Source of the DNA: RYN-230 sp963793825
GTDB lineage: Bacteria; Actinomycetota; Actinomycetes; Streptosporangiales; Streptosporangiaceae
Assembly: GCA_963793825.1 (NCBI GenBank)
Contig: CAWCBE010000001.1
Location: 62,001 to 126,000 of the forward strand
Direction: 5' to 3'
DNA length: 64,000 nt
Part shown: positions 55,274 to 64,000 of the stretch, one piece after another
Numbering within the stretch: the stretch's first letter is position 1
Layout of the letters: each line of letters opens with the position of its first letter
Translations under genes and position numbers: made by a program
The notes under the pieces: model-generated
What the model was told of the DNA's origin: nothing
Seen by the model: only the letters and a program-made list of their open reading frames with translations
Databases searched by the model: none

Positions 55274-55919
55274 CGTGGGCACCGATCTCAAGGAGGTGCT
55301 GATCCCCGCCGAGCGGCTGCAGGCCCGGGTCACGGAGCTGGCGGACCAGATCGATGCGGATTACGCCGGCCGCGAACTCCTCCTGGTCGGCGTGCTCAAG
55401 GGAGCGGTCATGGTGATGGCCGACCTGGCCCGCGCCATGCACCTGCCAGTGCAGATGGACTGGATGGCGGTCTCCTCCTACGGCTCGGGCACCCGGTCCT
55501 CCGGCGTGGTCCGCATCCTCAAGGACCTGGACACCGACATCACCGGCAAGGACGTGCTGGTGGTCGAGGACATCGTGGACTCCGGGCTCACCCTGTCCTG
55601 GCTGGTCGGCAACCTGCGCTCACGCGGGCCGGCCTCGGTGCGGGTGTGCGTGATGCTGCGCAAGCCCGCTGCGGTGCGGATGGACGTGGACGTGGCCTAC
55701 ACCGGCTTCGACATCGAGGACGAGTTCGTCATCGGCTACGGTCTGGACTACGCCGAGAAGTACCGCAATCTGCCGTTCATCGGGACCCTCGCCCCGCATG
55801 TGTACAAGGGGGCCGAGCAGCCGGCCCCGGCCCCGGCGGCCAGCGGCGGCGCGCCCGGCGGGCCGCCACCCGGCGACGGCGCTGCCGAGGGGAACAGGAT
55901 CAGCGATCAGGAGCGTTGA
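55260..55919 (+). CDS. hpt: hypoxanthine phosphoribosyltransferase
   Basis: 219 residues. PRPP-binding loop DVLVVEDIVDSGLTLSWLVG and strands LLLVGVLKGAVMVMADLARA, VSSYGSGTRSSGVVRILKDL and DIEDEFVIGYGLDYAEKYRN place it in the HPRT family (purine salvage). The last 35 residues are a Pro/Ala/Gly tail absent from most homologues. GTG 55260, GGAGG 7 bases upstream. Confidence 0.95.
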   Translation: MDANDVGTDLKEVLIPAERLQARVTELADQIDADYAGRELLLVGVLKGAVMVMADLARAMHLPVQMDWMAVSSYGSGTRSSGVVRILKDLDTDITGKDVLVVEDIVDSGLTLSWLVGNLRSRGPASVRVCVMLRKPAAVRMDVDVAYTGFDIEDEFVIGYGLDYAEKYRNLPFIGTLAPHVYKGAEQPAPAPAASGGAPGGPPPGDGAAEGNRISDQER

Positions 55920-56144
55920 GGTCTCCGAAGGCTCGCTGGAGCCAGGGCGGCAGTGTCTGCGTGCCGGCGGTGCCGGCCGGGGTGTACCGTCGGGTATTCC
56001 CGGCGGCGCTGCCGGGAATGACAGCGCTGCCGGTCACGACAAGGAAGCCGGGCATGCACACTCAAGCTCAAGGCCGTTCCGCCGGCGGCGGGACATGAAG
56101 CTGATCAGGAGGAACCCGCGCGAAACGGGCGGGGCCGTGCACCG

Positions 56145-58174
<2,030 letters not shown>

Positions 58175-58178
<4 letters not shown>

Positions 58179-58762
58179 GCACCGACTTCGACACTGCGCG
58201 CATCGAGTGCGCGGTGCGTGAGATCCTGCTCGCCATCGGGGAGGACCCGGAACGGGACGGGCTCCGGGACACCCCGGCGCGGGTGGCCCGGGCCTACACC
58301 GAGCAGTTCTCGGGGCTGGGGCAGCGCCCCGAGGACGTGCTGACCACGGTGTTCGACGCGGACCACGATGAGCTGGTGCTGGTCCGGGACATCGAGGTGT
58401 ACAGCACCTGCGAGCACCATTTGGTACCTTTCTTTGGTGCTGCGCATATCGGCTATATACCAAATGAAAAGGGTCAGATTACCGGGCTGTCCAAGCTGGC
58501 CCGGCTGGTTGATGTTTACGCGCGCCGTCCGCAGGTACAGGAACGGATGACGAGTCAGATTGCGGACGGACTGATGAACGTGCTTGAGCCGCGAGGTGTC
58601 CTGGTGGTGATCGAGGCAGAGCATCTGTGCATGTCGATGCGGGGCGTCCGGAAGCCGGGGGCCAAGACCGTCACCTCAGCGGTACGGGGTGTCATCCGTG
58701 ACAGCAGCCGCACCCGGATGGAAGCAATGAGCCTGCTATTCGGAAGACGCGCCAGCGGGTAA
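58175..58762 (+). CDS. folE: GTP cyclohydrolase I
   Basis: 195 residues. Signature motifs: VYSTCEHHLVPFFGAAHIGY with zinc Cys/His, GQITGLSKLARLVDVYARRP, QERMTSQIADGLMNVLEPRG and EAEHLCMSMRGVRKPGAKTV. First step of folate synthesis. GTG 58175 overlaps the ftsH stop. The stretch 58425-58480 (ending in TATATACCAAATGAAAAGG) is noticeably AT-richer than its surroundings. Confidence 0.96.
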
Positions 58763-58821
58763 CGTTCATTATCGGGCGTAATGACCGCGTTGAGTGCTAG
58801 CTATGGCTACGCTGGTGGTCT

Positions 58822-60723
58822 GTGATTCAGGGCGTGACCCACATGGCAAAGACAGCAGCAAGGCCCGCAAACGGGGGCGAAACGGCGGACCTGACCGGGC
58901 CGCCGGCCACGGCCGGCGGTCCGGTCAGCACGCCACCGGACCAGCCGGCCACCAGGCTGCCGGACCGGCGGAACCAGCGCCGCTGGGTACCGGTGACGGC
59001 TGGCTGGCTAGCCCTGCTGATCGGGCTGGCCGACATCATCCAGATCGTCCGGCCCGCGCTGTACCAGTCCAAGCTGCACCGGATCAACACGTTCGTGCCG
59101 GGCACGCTGACCAACGTCACCCGCACGGTCGAGGTCATCATCGGCCTCCTCCTGCTGCTGCTCTCGCACGGCCTCAAGCGCCGGAAACGGCGGGCGTGGG
59201 AACTGGTCTGCGCGCTGCTGGCGGTCAGCGTGGTAGTCCACCTCATCCACCCGGTGCACGACCGGGTCATCACCGCCGTCGTCTCCGCGGTGCTGCTGGC
59301 CGCGCTGCTGTACTTCCGGGCCGAGTTCTACGCGGTCGGCGACCCGCGGACCCGGTGGCGGGCGCTGTGGGTCTTCCTCGGGCTGTTCGCCGCCGACGTG
59401 GTCATCGGCGTCAGCTACATCCTGCTCGCCAAGCACCTGGCCCAGAGCTACTCGCTGTGGCAGATGGTGGTGCACACGGTGTACGGGCTGGTCGGCGTGT
59501 CCGGGCCGGTCCGGTTCGTCCCGGAGGGGCGCGCCGACCTGTTCACCCTGCTGACCGGGGCGCTCGGGCTGTTCACCCTGGCGGTCACGGCCTTCCTGTT
59601 CTTCCGGCCGGCCCGGGCCGCCGGGCGGCTCGGGCCGCAGGACGCGCAGCGGGTCCGGGACCTGCTGGCCCGGCACGGTGACCGGGACTCGCTCGGCTAC
59701 TTCACGCTGCGCAGCGACAAGAGCCTCATCTGGTCCCCGACCGGCAAGTCCTGCATCGGCTACCGGGTAGTGTCCGGGGTCATGCTGGCCGGCGGTGACC
59801 CGCTGGGCGACCCGGAGGCGTGGCCCGGCGCGATCCACGCGTTCCTCGACGAGGCGGCCCGGCACGCGTGGGTCCCCGCCGTGATGGGCTGCGGAGAACT
59901 CGCTGCCGAGGTGTGGTGCCGCGAAGCGGGCCTGACCGCGCTGGAACTGGGTGACGAGGCCGTCGTGGAAGTAGCCGATTTCAGCCTCAAGGGCCGGGCC
60001 ATGCGGAACGTCCGGCAGATGGTGTCCCGGGTCGAGCGGGCCGGCTACGTGGTCGAGGTACGCCGGGCCGGGGACCTCCCGCGGGGGCAGGTCGCGAGCC
60101 TGGTGCGGCAGGCTAACTCGTGGCGGGGCAGCCCGACCGAGCGGGGTTTCTCCATGGCGCTGGGCCGGATCGGCGCTCCCGGTGACGAGAACTGCGTGAT
60201 CGCCACTGCGACCGAGAACGGAGTGCTCCGCGGCCTGCTGCACTTCGTGCCATGGGGCAGTGACGGGCTGTCCCTGGACCTGATGCGGCGAGACCGCGGG
60301 GCCCAGGCCGGGGTTAACGACTTCCTCATCGTGGAGACCATCAAGGCCGCCGAGGAGCTGGGGATCAAGCGGCTCTCACTGAACTTCGCGGTGTTCCGGT
60401 CCGCGCTGGAACGGGGCGAGCGGATCGGGGCCGGGCCGGTGCTGCGGGCCTGGCGGCGGATCCTGCTGTTCGCCTCGCGGTGGTTCCAGATCGAGTCGCT
60501 GTACAAGTTCAACGCGAAGTTCGCGCCCCAGTGGGTGCCCCGGTTCTTCGTGTTCCCCGGCGCGTCCGACGCGCCCCGGGTCGCGCTGGCCGCCCTGGAG
60601 GCGGAGGCGTTCCTGGTCTGGCCCAAGCTTGAGCTGCGCAGGCTGGCCGGGCGGCTCGGCCTCGGCGGCCGCCGCCGGGCCGAATTACCGGCTCCGGCGG
60701 CCCCAGACTCCGCAGCGGGCTAG
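58822..60723 (+). CDS. lysyl-phosphatidylglycerol synthase-like protein (DUF2156)
   Basis: 633 residues. An N-terminal half with six or so hydrophobic segments (from VTAGWLALLIGLADIIQIVR to GALGLFTLAVTAFLFF) is followed by an MprF/LysX-type DUF2156 aminoacyl-transferase domain: SLGYFTLRSDKSLIWSPTGK, GVMLAGGDPLGDPEAWPGAI, SWRGSPTERGFSMALGRIG and KRLSLNFAVFRSALERGE. The family adds lysine to phosphatidylglycerol, lowering membrane charge. It lacks a lysyl-tRNA synthetase fusion. Start GTG 58822 or ATG 58843. It sits between folE and folP without metabolic link. Confidence 0.85.
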   Translation: MIQGVTHMAKTAARPANGGETADLTGPPATAGGPVSTPPDQPATRLPDRRNQRRWVPVTAGWLALLIGLADIIQIVRPALYQSKLHRINTFVPGTLTNVTRTVEVIIGLLLLLLSHGLKRRKRRAWELVCALLAVSVVVHLIHPVHDRVITAVVSAVLLAALLYFRAEFYAVGDPRTRWRALWVFLGLFAADVVIGVSYILLAKHLAQSYSLWQMVVHTVYGLVGVSGPVRFVPEGRADLFTLLTGALGLFTLAVTAFLFFRPARAAGRLGPQDAQRVRDLLARHGDRDSLGYFTLRSDKSLIWSPTGKSCIGYRVVSGVMLAGGDPLGDPEAWPGAIHAFLDEAARHAWVPAVMGCGELAAEVWCREAGLTALELGDEAVVEVADFSLKGRAMRNVRQMVSRVERAGYVVEVRRAGDLPRGQVASLVRQANSWRGSPTERGFSMALGRIGAPGDENCVIATATENGVLRGLLHFVPWGSDGLSLDLMRRDRGAQAGVNDFLIVETIKAAEELGIKRLSLNFAVFRSALERGERIGAGPVLRAWRRILLFASRWFQIESLYKFNAKFAPQWVPRFFVFPGASDAPRVALAALEAEAFLVWPKLELRRLAGRLGLGGRRRAELPAPAAPDSAAG

Positions 60724-60759
60724 TCCTCCGGCTGACGCCAGCCGCGTAGGGTAACCCCC

Positions 60760-61659
60760 GTGATCAGTGACGCGGGCCGACCAGCCAGCCCGCCCGGGCT
60801 GCCCGACCCGGGCCGCTGCCTGGTCATGGGCGTGGTCAACGTCACGCCAGACTCGTTCTCTGACGGCGGCGCGTGGTTTGGGGCGCAGGCCGCGATCGAG
60901 CACGGCACCGACCTCGCCGCCCAGGGCGCGGACATCGTGGACGTGGGCGGGGAATCTACCCGCCCGGGCGCCCAGCGGGTTAGCACGGCCGAGGAGTTGC
61001 GCCGGGTGCGGCCGGTCATCGAGGGCCTCGTGACAGCGGGCTTGCCGGTCAGCGTGGACACCATGCGGGCTGAGGTGGCGGAGCAGGCGCTGGCCGCGGG
61101 CGCGCGGCTGGTGAACGACGTCAGCGGCGGCCTGGCTGATCCCCACATGCCCCGGCTCGTTGCGGCGGCCGGCGTGCCCTACGTGGTCATGCACTGGCGC
61201 GGGCACAGCCACAGCATGGATGCCAGGGCCGTTTACCGCGATGTGGTGCGTGAGGTCGCCGAGGAGCTGAGCCGGCGGGTGGACACCGTGACCGCGGCCG
61301 GGGTGGACCCTTCCATGATCATCCTGGATCCGGGGCTGGGCTTCGCCAAGCGCCCGGAGCACAACTGGGCCCTGCTCACCAGCCTGCACCGGATCAGCGT
61401 GCTGGACGGCCGGTCACCGGCGTTCCCGGTACTGATCGGTGCGTCACGCAAGCGGTTCCTGGGCCGGCTGCTGGCCGCCGATGACGGCACCCCGCGCCCA
61501 TTCGCGGCCGCCGATGACGCGACGATCGCGGTGACCGCCCTGGCCGCCGCGGCCGGGGCGTGGTGCGCCCGGGTGCACCGGGTGCCCGGCAATGCGGACG
61601 CGGTGCGGGTCGCGGCGGCCTGGCAGCAGGCCGCACCGCCCGCCGAGGAGGACGAATGA
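60760..61659 (+). CDS. folP: dihydropteroate synthase
   Basis: 299 residues. CLVMGVVNVTPDSFSDGGAW, DIVDVGGESTRPGA, PVSVDTMRAEVAEQALAAGA, LVNDVSGGL, MIILDPGLGFAKRPEHNW and LIGASRKRFLGRL are the complete sulfonamide-target signature. It joins pterin pyrophosphate to p-aminobenzoate. GTG 60760. The stop overlaps folB (ATGA). Confidence 0.97.
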   Translation: MISDAGRPASPPGLPDPGRCLVMGVVNVTPDSFSDGGAWFGAQAAIEHGTDLAAQGADIVDVGGESTRPGAQRVSTAEELRRVRPVIEGLVTAGLPVSVDTMRAEVAEQALAAGARLVNDVSGGLADPHMPRLVAAAGVPYVVMHWRGHSHSMDARAVYRDVVREVAEELSRRVDTVTAAGVDPSMIILDPGLGFAKRPEHNWALLTSLHRISVLDGRSPAFPVLIGASRKRFLGRLLAADDGTPRPFAAADDATIAVTALAAAAGAWCARVHRVPGNADAVRVAAAWQQAAPPAEEDE

Positions 61660-62054
61660 CCCCGGCCCGCCCGCCGCTGGACCGGATCACGCTGCGCGGG
61701 CTGCGCGTGTTCGGCTATCACGGGGTGCTCGACACCGAACGCCGCGACGGCCAGGAGTTCGTCATCGACGCGACCCTGTGGGTGCCCACCGCCCCCGCCG
61801 CGGCCGGCGATGACCTGTCCCGGACCGCGGATTACGCGGCACTGGCCGACCGGCTGGCCGCCGTCGCGGCCGGGCCCCCGGTCCGGCTGATCGAGACGCT
61901 GGCCCAGCGGCTGGCCGAGGCGGCGCTGGCCGAGCCGCTGGCCCGCGAGGTGGAGATCACCGTGCACAAGCCGTTCGCCCCGATTGACCACCACTACGAG
62001 GATGTCTCGGTCACCATCCGCCGTGCCGCGCCGCCGCCAGAGGCGGCCCGGTGA
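61656..62054 (+). CDS. folB: dihydroneopterin aldolase
   Basis: 132 residues: LDRITLRGLRVFGYHGVLDT with catalytic Tyr/His and Glu, DGQEFVIDATLWV, ADYAALADRLAAVAAGPPVR, LIETLAQRLAE and EVEITVHKPFAPIDHHYEDV. ATG 61656 overlaps the folP stop. Confidence 0.95.
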   Translation: MTPARPPLDRITLRGLRVFGYHGVLDTERRDGQEFVIDATLWVPTAPAAAGDDLSRTADYAALADRLAAVAAGPPVRLIETLAQRLAEAALAEPLAREVEITVHKPFAPIDHHYEDVSVTIRRAAPPPEAAR

Positions 62055-62076
62055 CCGGCCCCGCCGGCGGCGTCCC

Positions 62077-62577
62077 GTGACCCGCACCGTCCTGGCCCTC
62101 GGCAGCAACCTGGGCGACCGGCTGGCCAACCTTCAGGGCGGCCTCGACGCGCTGGCCGGCCCGGGCCTCACGCCGGTATCGGTGTCCGGGGTCTACGAGA
62201 CAGAGCCGGTCGGCGGCCCGGAGCAGCCGGACTACCTGAACGCCGTGCTCATCGCGGAGACCACGCTGCCCGCCGCCGCACTGCTGCGCCGGTGCCAGCA
62301 GGCGGAGGCCGCCTTGCACCGGGTCCGCGAGGTGGTCTGGGGTCCGCGGACCCTGGACGTCGACATCATCGTTTACGGTGACGTGGTGAGCGATGATGCG
62401 GACCTGACGCTGCCGCATCCGCGCGCAGCCGAGCGGGCCTTCGTGCTCGCGCCCTGGCTGGATGCCGACCCGGGCGCCGCCATCCCCGGCCAGGGCCCGG
62501 CGGCCGGGCTGCTGACCCGGGCCAGGCGGTCCGGGGTGCGGCGCCGGGACGACCTCACCCTGCGGCTGCCGGCATGA
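62077..62577 (+). CDS. folK: 6-hydroxymethyl-7,8-dihydropterin pyrophosphokinase
   Basis: 166 residues: TVLALGSNLGDRLANLQGGL, GVYETEPVGGPEQPDYLNAV, AALHRVREVVWGPRTLDVDI, LPHPRAAERAFVLAPW. The WGPRTLDVDI motif holds the two metal-binding Asp. GTG 62077 is 22 bases after folB. The stop overlaps the DUF3180 gene (ATGA). Confidence 0.95.
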   Translation: MTRTVLALGSNLGDRLANLQGGLDALAGPGLTPVSVSGVYETEPVGGPEQPDYLNAVLIAETTLPAAALLRRCQQAEAALHRVREVVWGPRTLDVDIIVYGDVVSDDADLTLPHPRAAERAFVLAPWLDADPGAAIPGQGPAAGLLTRARRSGVRRRDDLTLRLPA

Positions 62578-63047
62578 CCCCGACCCGCCCCTGGGTGCTG
62601 GCCGTCCTCGCGATCATCTGCGCGGCCATTGCCTGGGCCGTGGTGCGGACGGTATACGCCTCGCTGCCCACGCTGCCGTGGACGGCCGCCCTGGCGATGC
62701 TGGTGCTCGGCGTGGCCGAGGCGCTCAGCGGACGGAACCTGCGGGCCAGGCTCCGCGGCGGCCCCGGGGTCAAGCCGGTCCCGCCGCTGGCCGCGGTGCG
62801 GATGGCCGCACTGGCCAAGGCGAGCTCCCACGCGGCCGCGATCATCGGCGGGCTGGCGGCCGGCTTCCTCATCTACCTGGCCGGCTCACTCGGCAAGTCG
62901 GTGCCGCGCAGCGATGCGTTCGCCGCGGCTGGCACCCTCCTCGCGGCTGCCGTGCTGCTGCTTGGCGCGCTCTACCTGGAACAGAGCTGCCGGCTGCCGG
63001 ACGACGACGACGAGGACACCGAGCGCAGCAGCCAGTCCCGCTACTGA
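62574..63047 (+). CDS. DUF3180 membrane protein
   Basis: 157 residues with four membrane segments (WVLAVLAIICAAIAWAVVRT, WTAALAMLVLGVAEAL, AAIIGGLAAGFLIYLAG, LLAAAVLLLGALYLEQ) and an acidic C-terminus. DUF3180 proteins regularly follow folK in actinobacteria. Function unknown. ATG 62574 overlaps the folK stop; last gene of the folate operon. Confidence 0.88.
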   Translation: MTPTRPWVLAVLAIICAAIAWAVVRTVYASLPTLPWTAALAMLVLGVAEALSGRNLRARLRGGPGVKPVPPLAAVRMAALAKASSHAAAIIGGLAAGFLIYLAGSLGKSVPRSDAFAAAGTLLAAAVLLLGALYLEQSCRLPDDDDEDTERSSQSRY

Positions 63048-63071
63048 CCCGGCTTCCGCTGCGGGCGCCGG

Positions 63072-63284
63072 TCAGACCGAACGCAGCAGTTCCTCGCGGC
63101 GGATCGCGTCGCGCAGGTCGACGACGTCCTCGCCGCGGACCACCAAGGGTGGCGAGGTGTTCAGCCGGCGGCCGTAGAGCAGCCCATTGACTCCCCGCCA
63201 GACGTGCCAGGCCGGCAGTTCGGCGGCGTACGGCCACCAGCCGGGGACCGCCGAAGCGGAACCATCATCAGCATCCGTTACCAT
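63072..63284 (-). CDS. small conserved hypothetical protein, probably leaderless
   Basis: 70 residues: WWPYAAELPAWHVWRGVNGL, LYGRRLNTSPPLVVRGEDVV, DLRDAIRREELLRS. I do not know a function. ATG 63284 is chosen because a TATACAT -10 box lies 7 bases before it, so transcription should begin at the start codon. An upstream ATG at 63302 is possible but overlaps that box. Divergent from the GntR gene. Confidence 0.65.
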   Translation of the reverse strand: MVTDADDGSASAVPGWWPYAAELPAWHVWRGVNGLLYGRRLNTSPPLVVRGEDVVDLRDAIRREELLRSV

Positions 63285-63290
63285 GGGAGC

Positions 63291-63298
63291 AATGTATA
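63291..63298 (-). promoter_or_regulatory. -10 promoter element for the small leaderless gene
   Basis: TATACAT on the minus strand, ending about 7 bases before ATG 63284, fits a sigma-70 type -10 box and leaderless transcription. The -35 region is unclear. Confidence 0.5.
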
Positions 63299-63344
63299 GC
63301 ATCTAGAGCACTAAGAGCTAGCCAACGTCTAGGCTGCTTGAAGA

Positions 63345-63354
63345 GGTACGTACC
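63345..63354. promoter_or_regulatory. palindromic candidate operator upstream of gntR-type gene
   Basis: GGTACGTACC is a perfect palindrome 8 bases before the GntR start. GntR-family operators commonly have a GT-N-AC core, so autoregulation, perhaps also of the divergent small gene, is plausible. Confidence 0.4.
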
Positions 63355-63362
63355 TTGATCAC

Positions 63363-63629
63363 GTGGGTGCGTCACCGGTGGATCCGCTCGCCGCCGACTT
63401 CGCTTATGTGCAGGTCGCGGACAATATTGCGGTGCGCATCGAGGCCGGCGAGATCACCCACCGGCTGCCCTCGGAGCGCGACCTGGCCGAGGAGTACGGA
63501 GTGGCTTACCAGACGGTCCGGCACGCCATGAAGCTGCTCCGGGAACGGGGGCTCATCATCACCCGTCAGGGGCGGGGCACCTTCGTGACCCAGGCCCAGG
63601 GAACCCGGCCGGGCAGCACGCCGGAGTAG
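63363..63629 (+). CDS. GntR-family regulator, DNA-binding domain only
   Basis: 88 residues. The winged HTH is complete: YVQVADNIAVRIEAGEITHR, LPSERDLAEEYGVAYQTVRH, AMKLLRERGLIITRQGRGTF. There is no ligand-binding domain, so it is a short GntR as found widely in actinomycetes. GTG 63363. A palindrome just upstream may be its own operator. Confidence 0.85.
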   Translation: MGASPVDPLAADFAYVQVADNIAVRIEAGEITHRLPSERDLAEEYGVAYQTVRHAMKLLRERGLIITRQGRGTFVTQAQGTRPGSTPE

Positions 63630-63683
63630 CGGGGCTAAGCCGGAGTAAGACGCGTGAGGCCGGATCAGGACGGGCCAGGGCGG

Positions 63684-64000
63684 TCAGCGGTCCATGTCGC
63701 CAGTGACGAAGAACAGCGACCCCAGGATGGCGGTCAGGTCACCGACCCGGTGACCCGGCACCAGCTCACCGAGCACCTGCACGTTGCTGAACGAGGCAGA
63801 CCGTATCTTGAGCCGCCACGGCGTCTTGCCGCCCCGGGACACCAGGTAGTAGCCGTTCAGCCCGAGCGGCCCCTCGGTCCAGGCGTACAACTCGCCCTCC
63901 GGTACCCGGAGCACCTTCGGCAGCCGGGCGCTGAGCGGCCCGGGCGGCAGGCTGGCCAGCCGGCTGGCGCACGCGTCCACCAGGTCCAGCGCCACCTCGA
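63684..64000 (-). CDS. nuoD: NADH-quinone oxidoreductase subunit D, C-terminal part
   Basis: The visible C-terminus contains GELYAWTEGPLGLNGYYLVS, RLKIRSASFSNVQVLGELVP and GDLTAILGSLFFVTGDMDR, the conserved end of the 49-kDa/NuoD subunit near the quinone site. The gene continues beyond the window edge. I cannot tell a complex I copy from a stand-alone paralogue without the rest of the operon. Confidence 0.85.
   Translation of the reverse strand, partial: EVALDLVDACASRLASLPPGPLSARLPKVLRVPEGELYAWTEGPLGLNGYYLVSRGGKTPWRLKIRSASFSNVQVLGELVPGHRVGDLTAILGSLFFVTGDMDR

Overview
The window is high-GC DNA with heavy use of GTG starts, WhiB and DUF1707 proteins and mycobacteria-like gene order, so it comes from an actinomycete; I cannot name the genus. 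It has two halves that meet at a tRNA-Pro(CGG) gene at 38768-38844. Left of the tRNA lies an accessory region full of insertion sequences. Right of it lies conserved chromosome.

Left flank (1-10.4 kb): the edge of a frameshifted LAL-type ATPase regulator, a class I glutamine amidotransferase, a DUF1707 membrane protein, and a rifamycin phosphotransferase gene (rph) whose leader carries a 19-bp match to the rifamycin-associated element. These are followed by a convergent SNF2-type helicase, a VOC protein, gene remnants (ankyrin and others), a second DUF1707 protein and a TetR regulator.

IS-rich core (10.4-38.7 kb): an ISAzo13-like element is split by an IS110 and an IS4 element, with target duplications still visible. 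An IS3 element is split by an IS66 element. A second, intact IS3 copy splits an unknown gene that rejoins exactly in frame when the IS is removed. An IS256 element sits inside an older IS256 remnant. Among these elements is a multi-copy CHAT protease / STAND NTPase locus. It holds two full-length 1238-residue CHAT-NTPase-TPR genes in opposite orientation (18.8-22.5 kb and 31.4-35.1 kb), one decayed copy (24.1-27.8 kb), an uncharacterised 309-residue protein, and a shorter CHAT-NTPase paralogue without TPRs. The last three intact genes (CHAT-NTPase-TPR, 309-aa protein, short CHAT-NTPase) form a likely minus-strand operon. The two full copies appear identical at DNA level through the protease and NTPase parts and become mosaic only in the C-terminal TPR (sensor) part. 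This is the best candidate here for an undescribed system, probably a regulated suicide or conflict module.

Conserved chromosome (38.9-64 kb): a metallophosphoesterase, a YqeY-like protein, a bifunctional PonA2-type penicillin-binding protein, a WhiB4-like regulator, two Get3/ArsA-like ATPases, a SPFH protein, DUF4177, RidA, NUDIX, an MBL-fold hydrolase and a Crp regulator. This order matches the ponA2-whiB4-crp neighbourhood of mycobacteria. Then come ppa, a D-Ala-D-Ala carboxypeptidase, a DUF2342 metallopeptidase, tilS, hpt, ftsH, folE, a lysyl-phosphatidylglycerol synthase-like gene, folP, folB, folK and DUF3180, which is the usual tilS-hpt-ftsH-folate run. The window closes with a small leaderless ORF, a GntR regulator and the C-terminal part of nuoD.

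Three conserved genes (NUDIX, crp, DUF2342) each carry a single apparent one-base deletion in a G-rich GGCCG context, which looks more like read error than gene death. Several 15-bp and 30-bp tandem repeats sit in or at the ends of genes.
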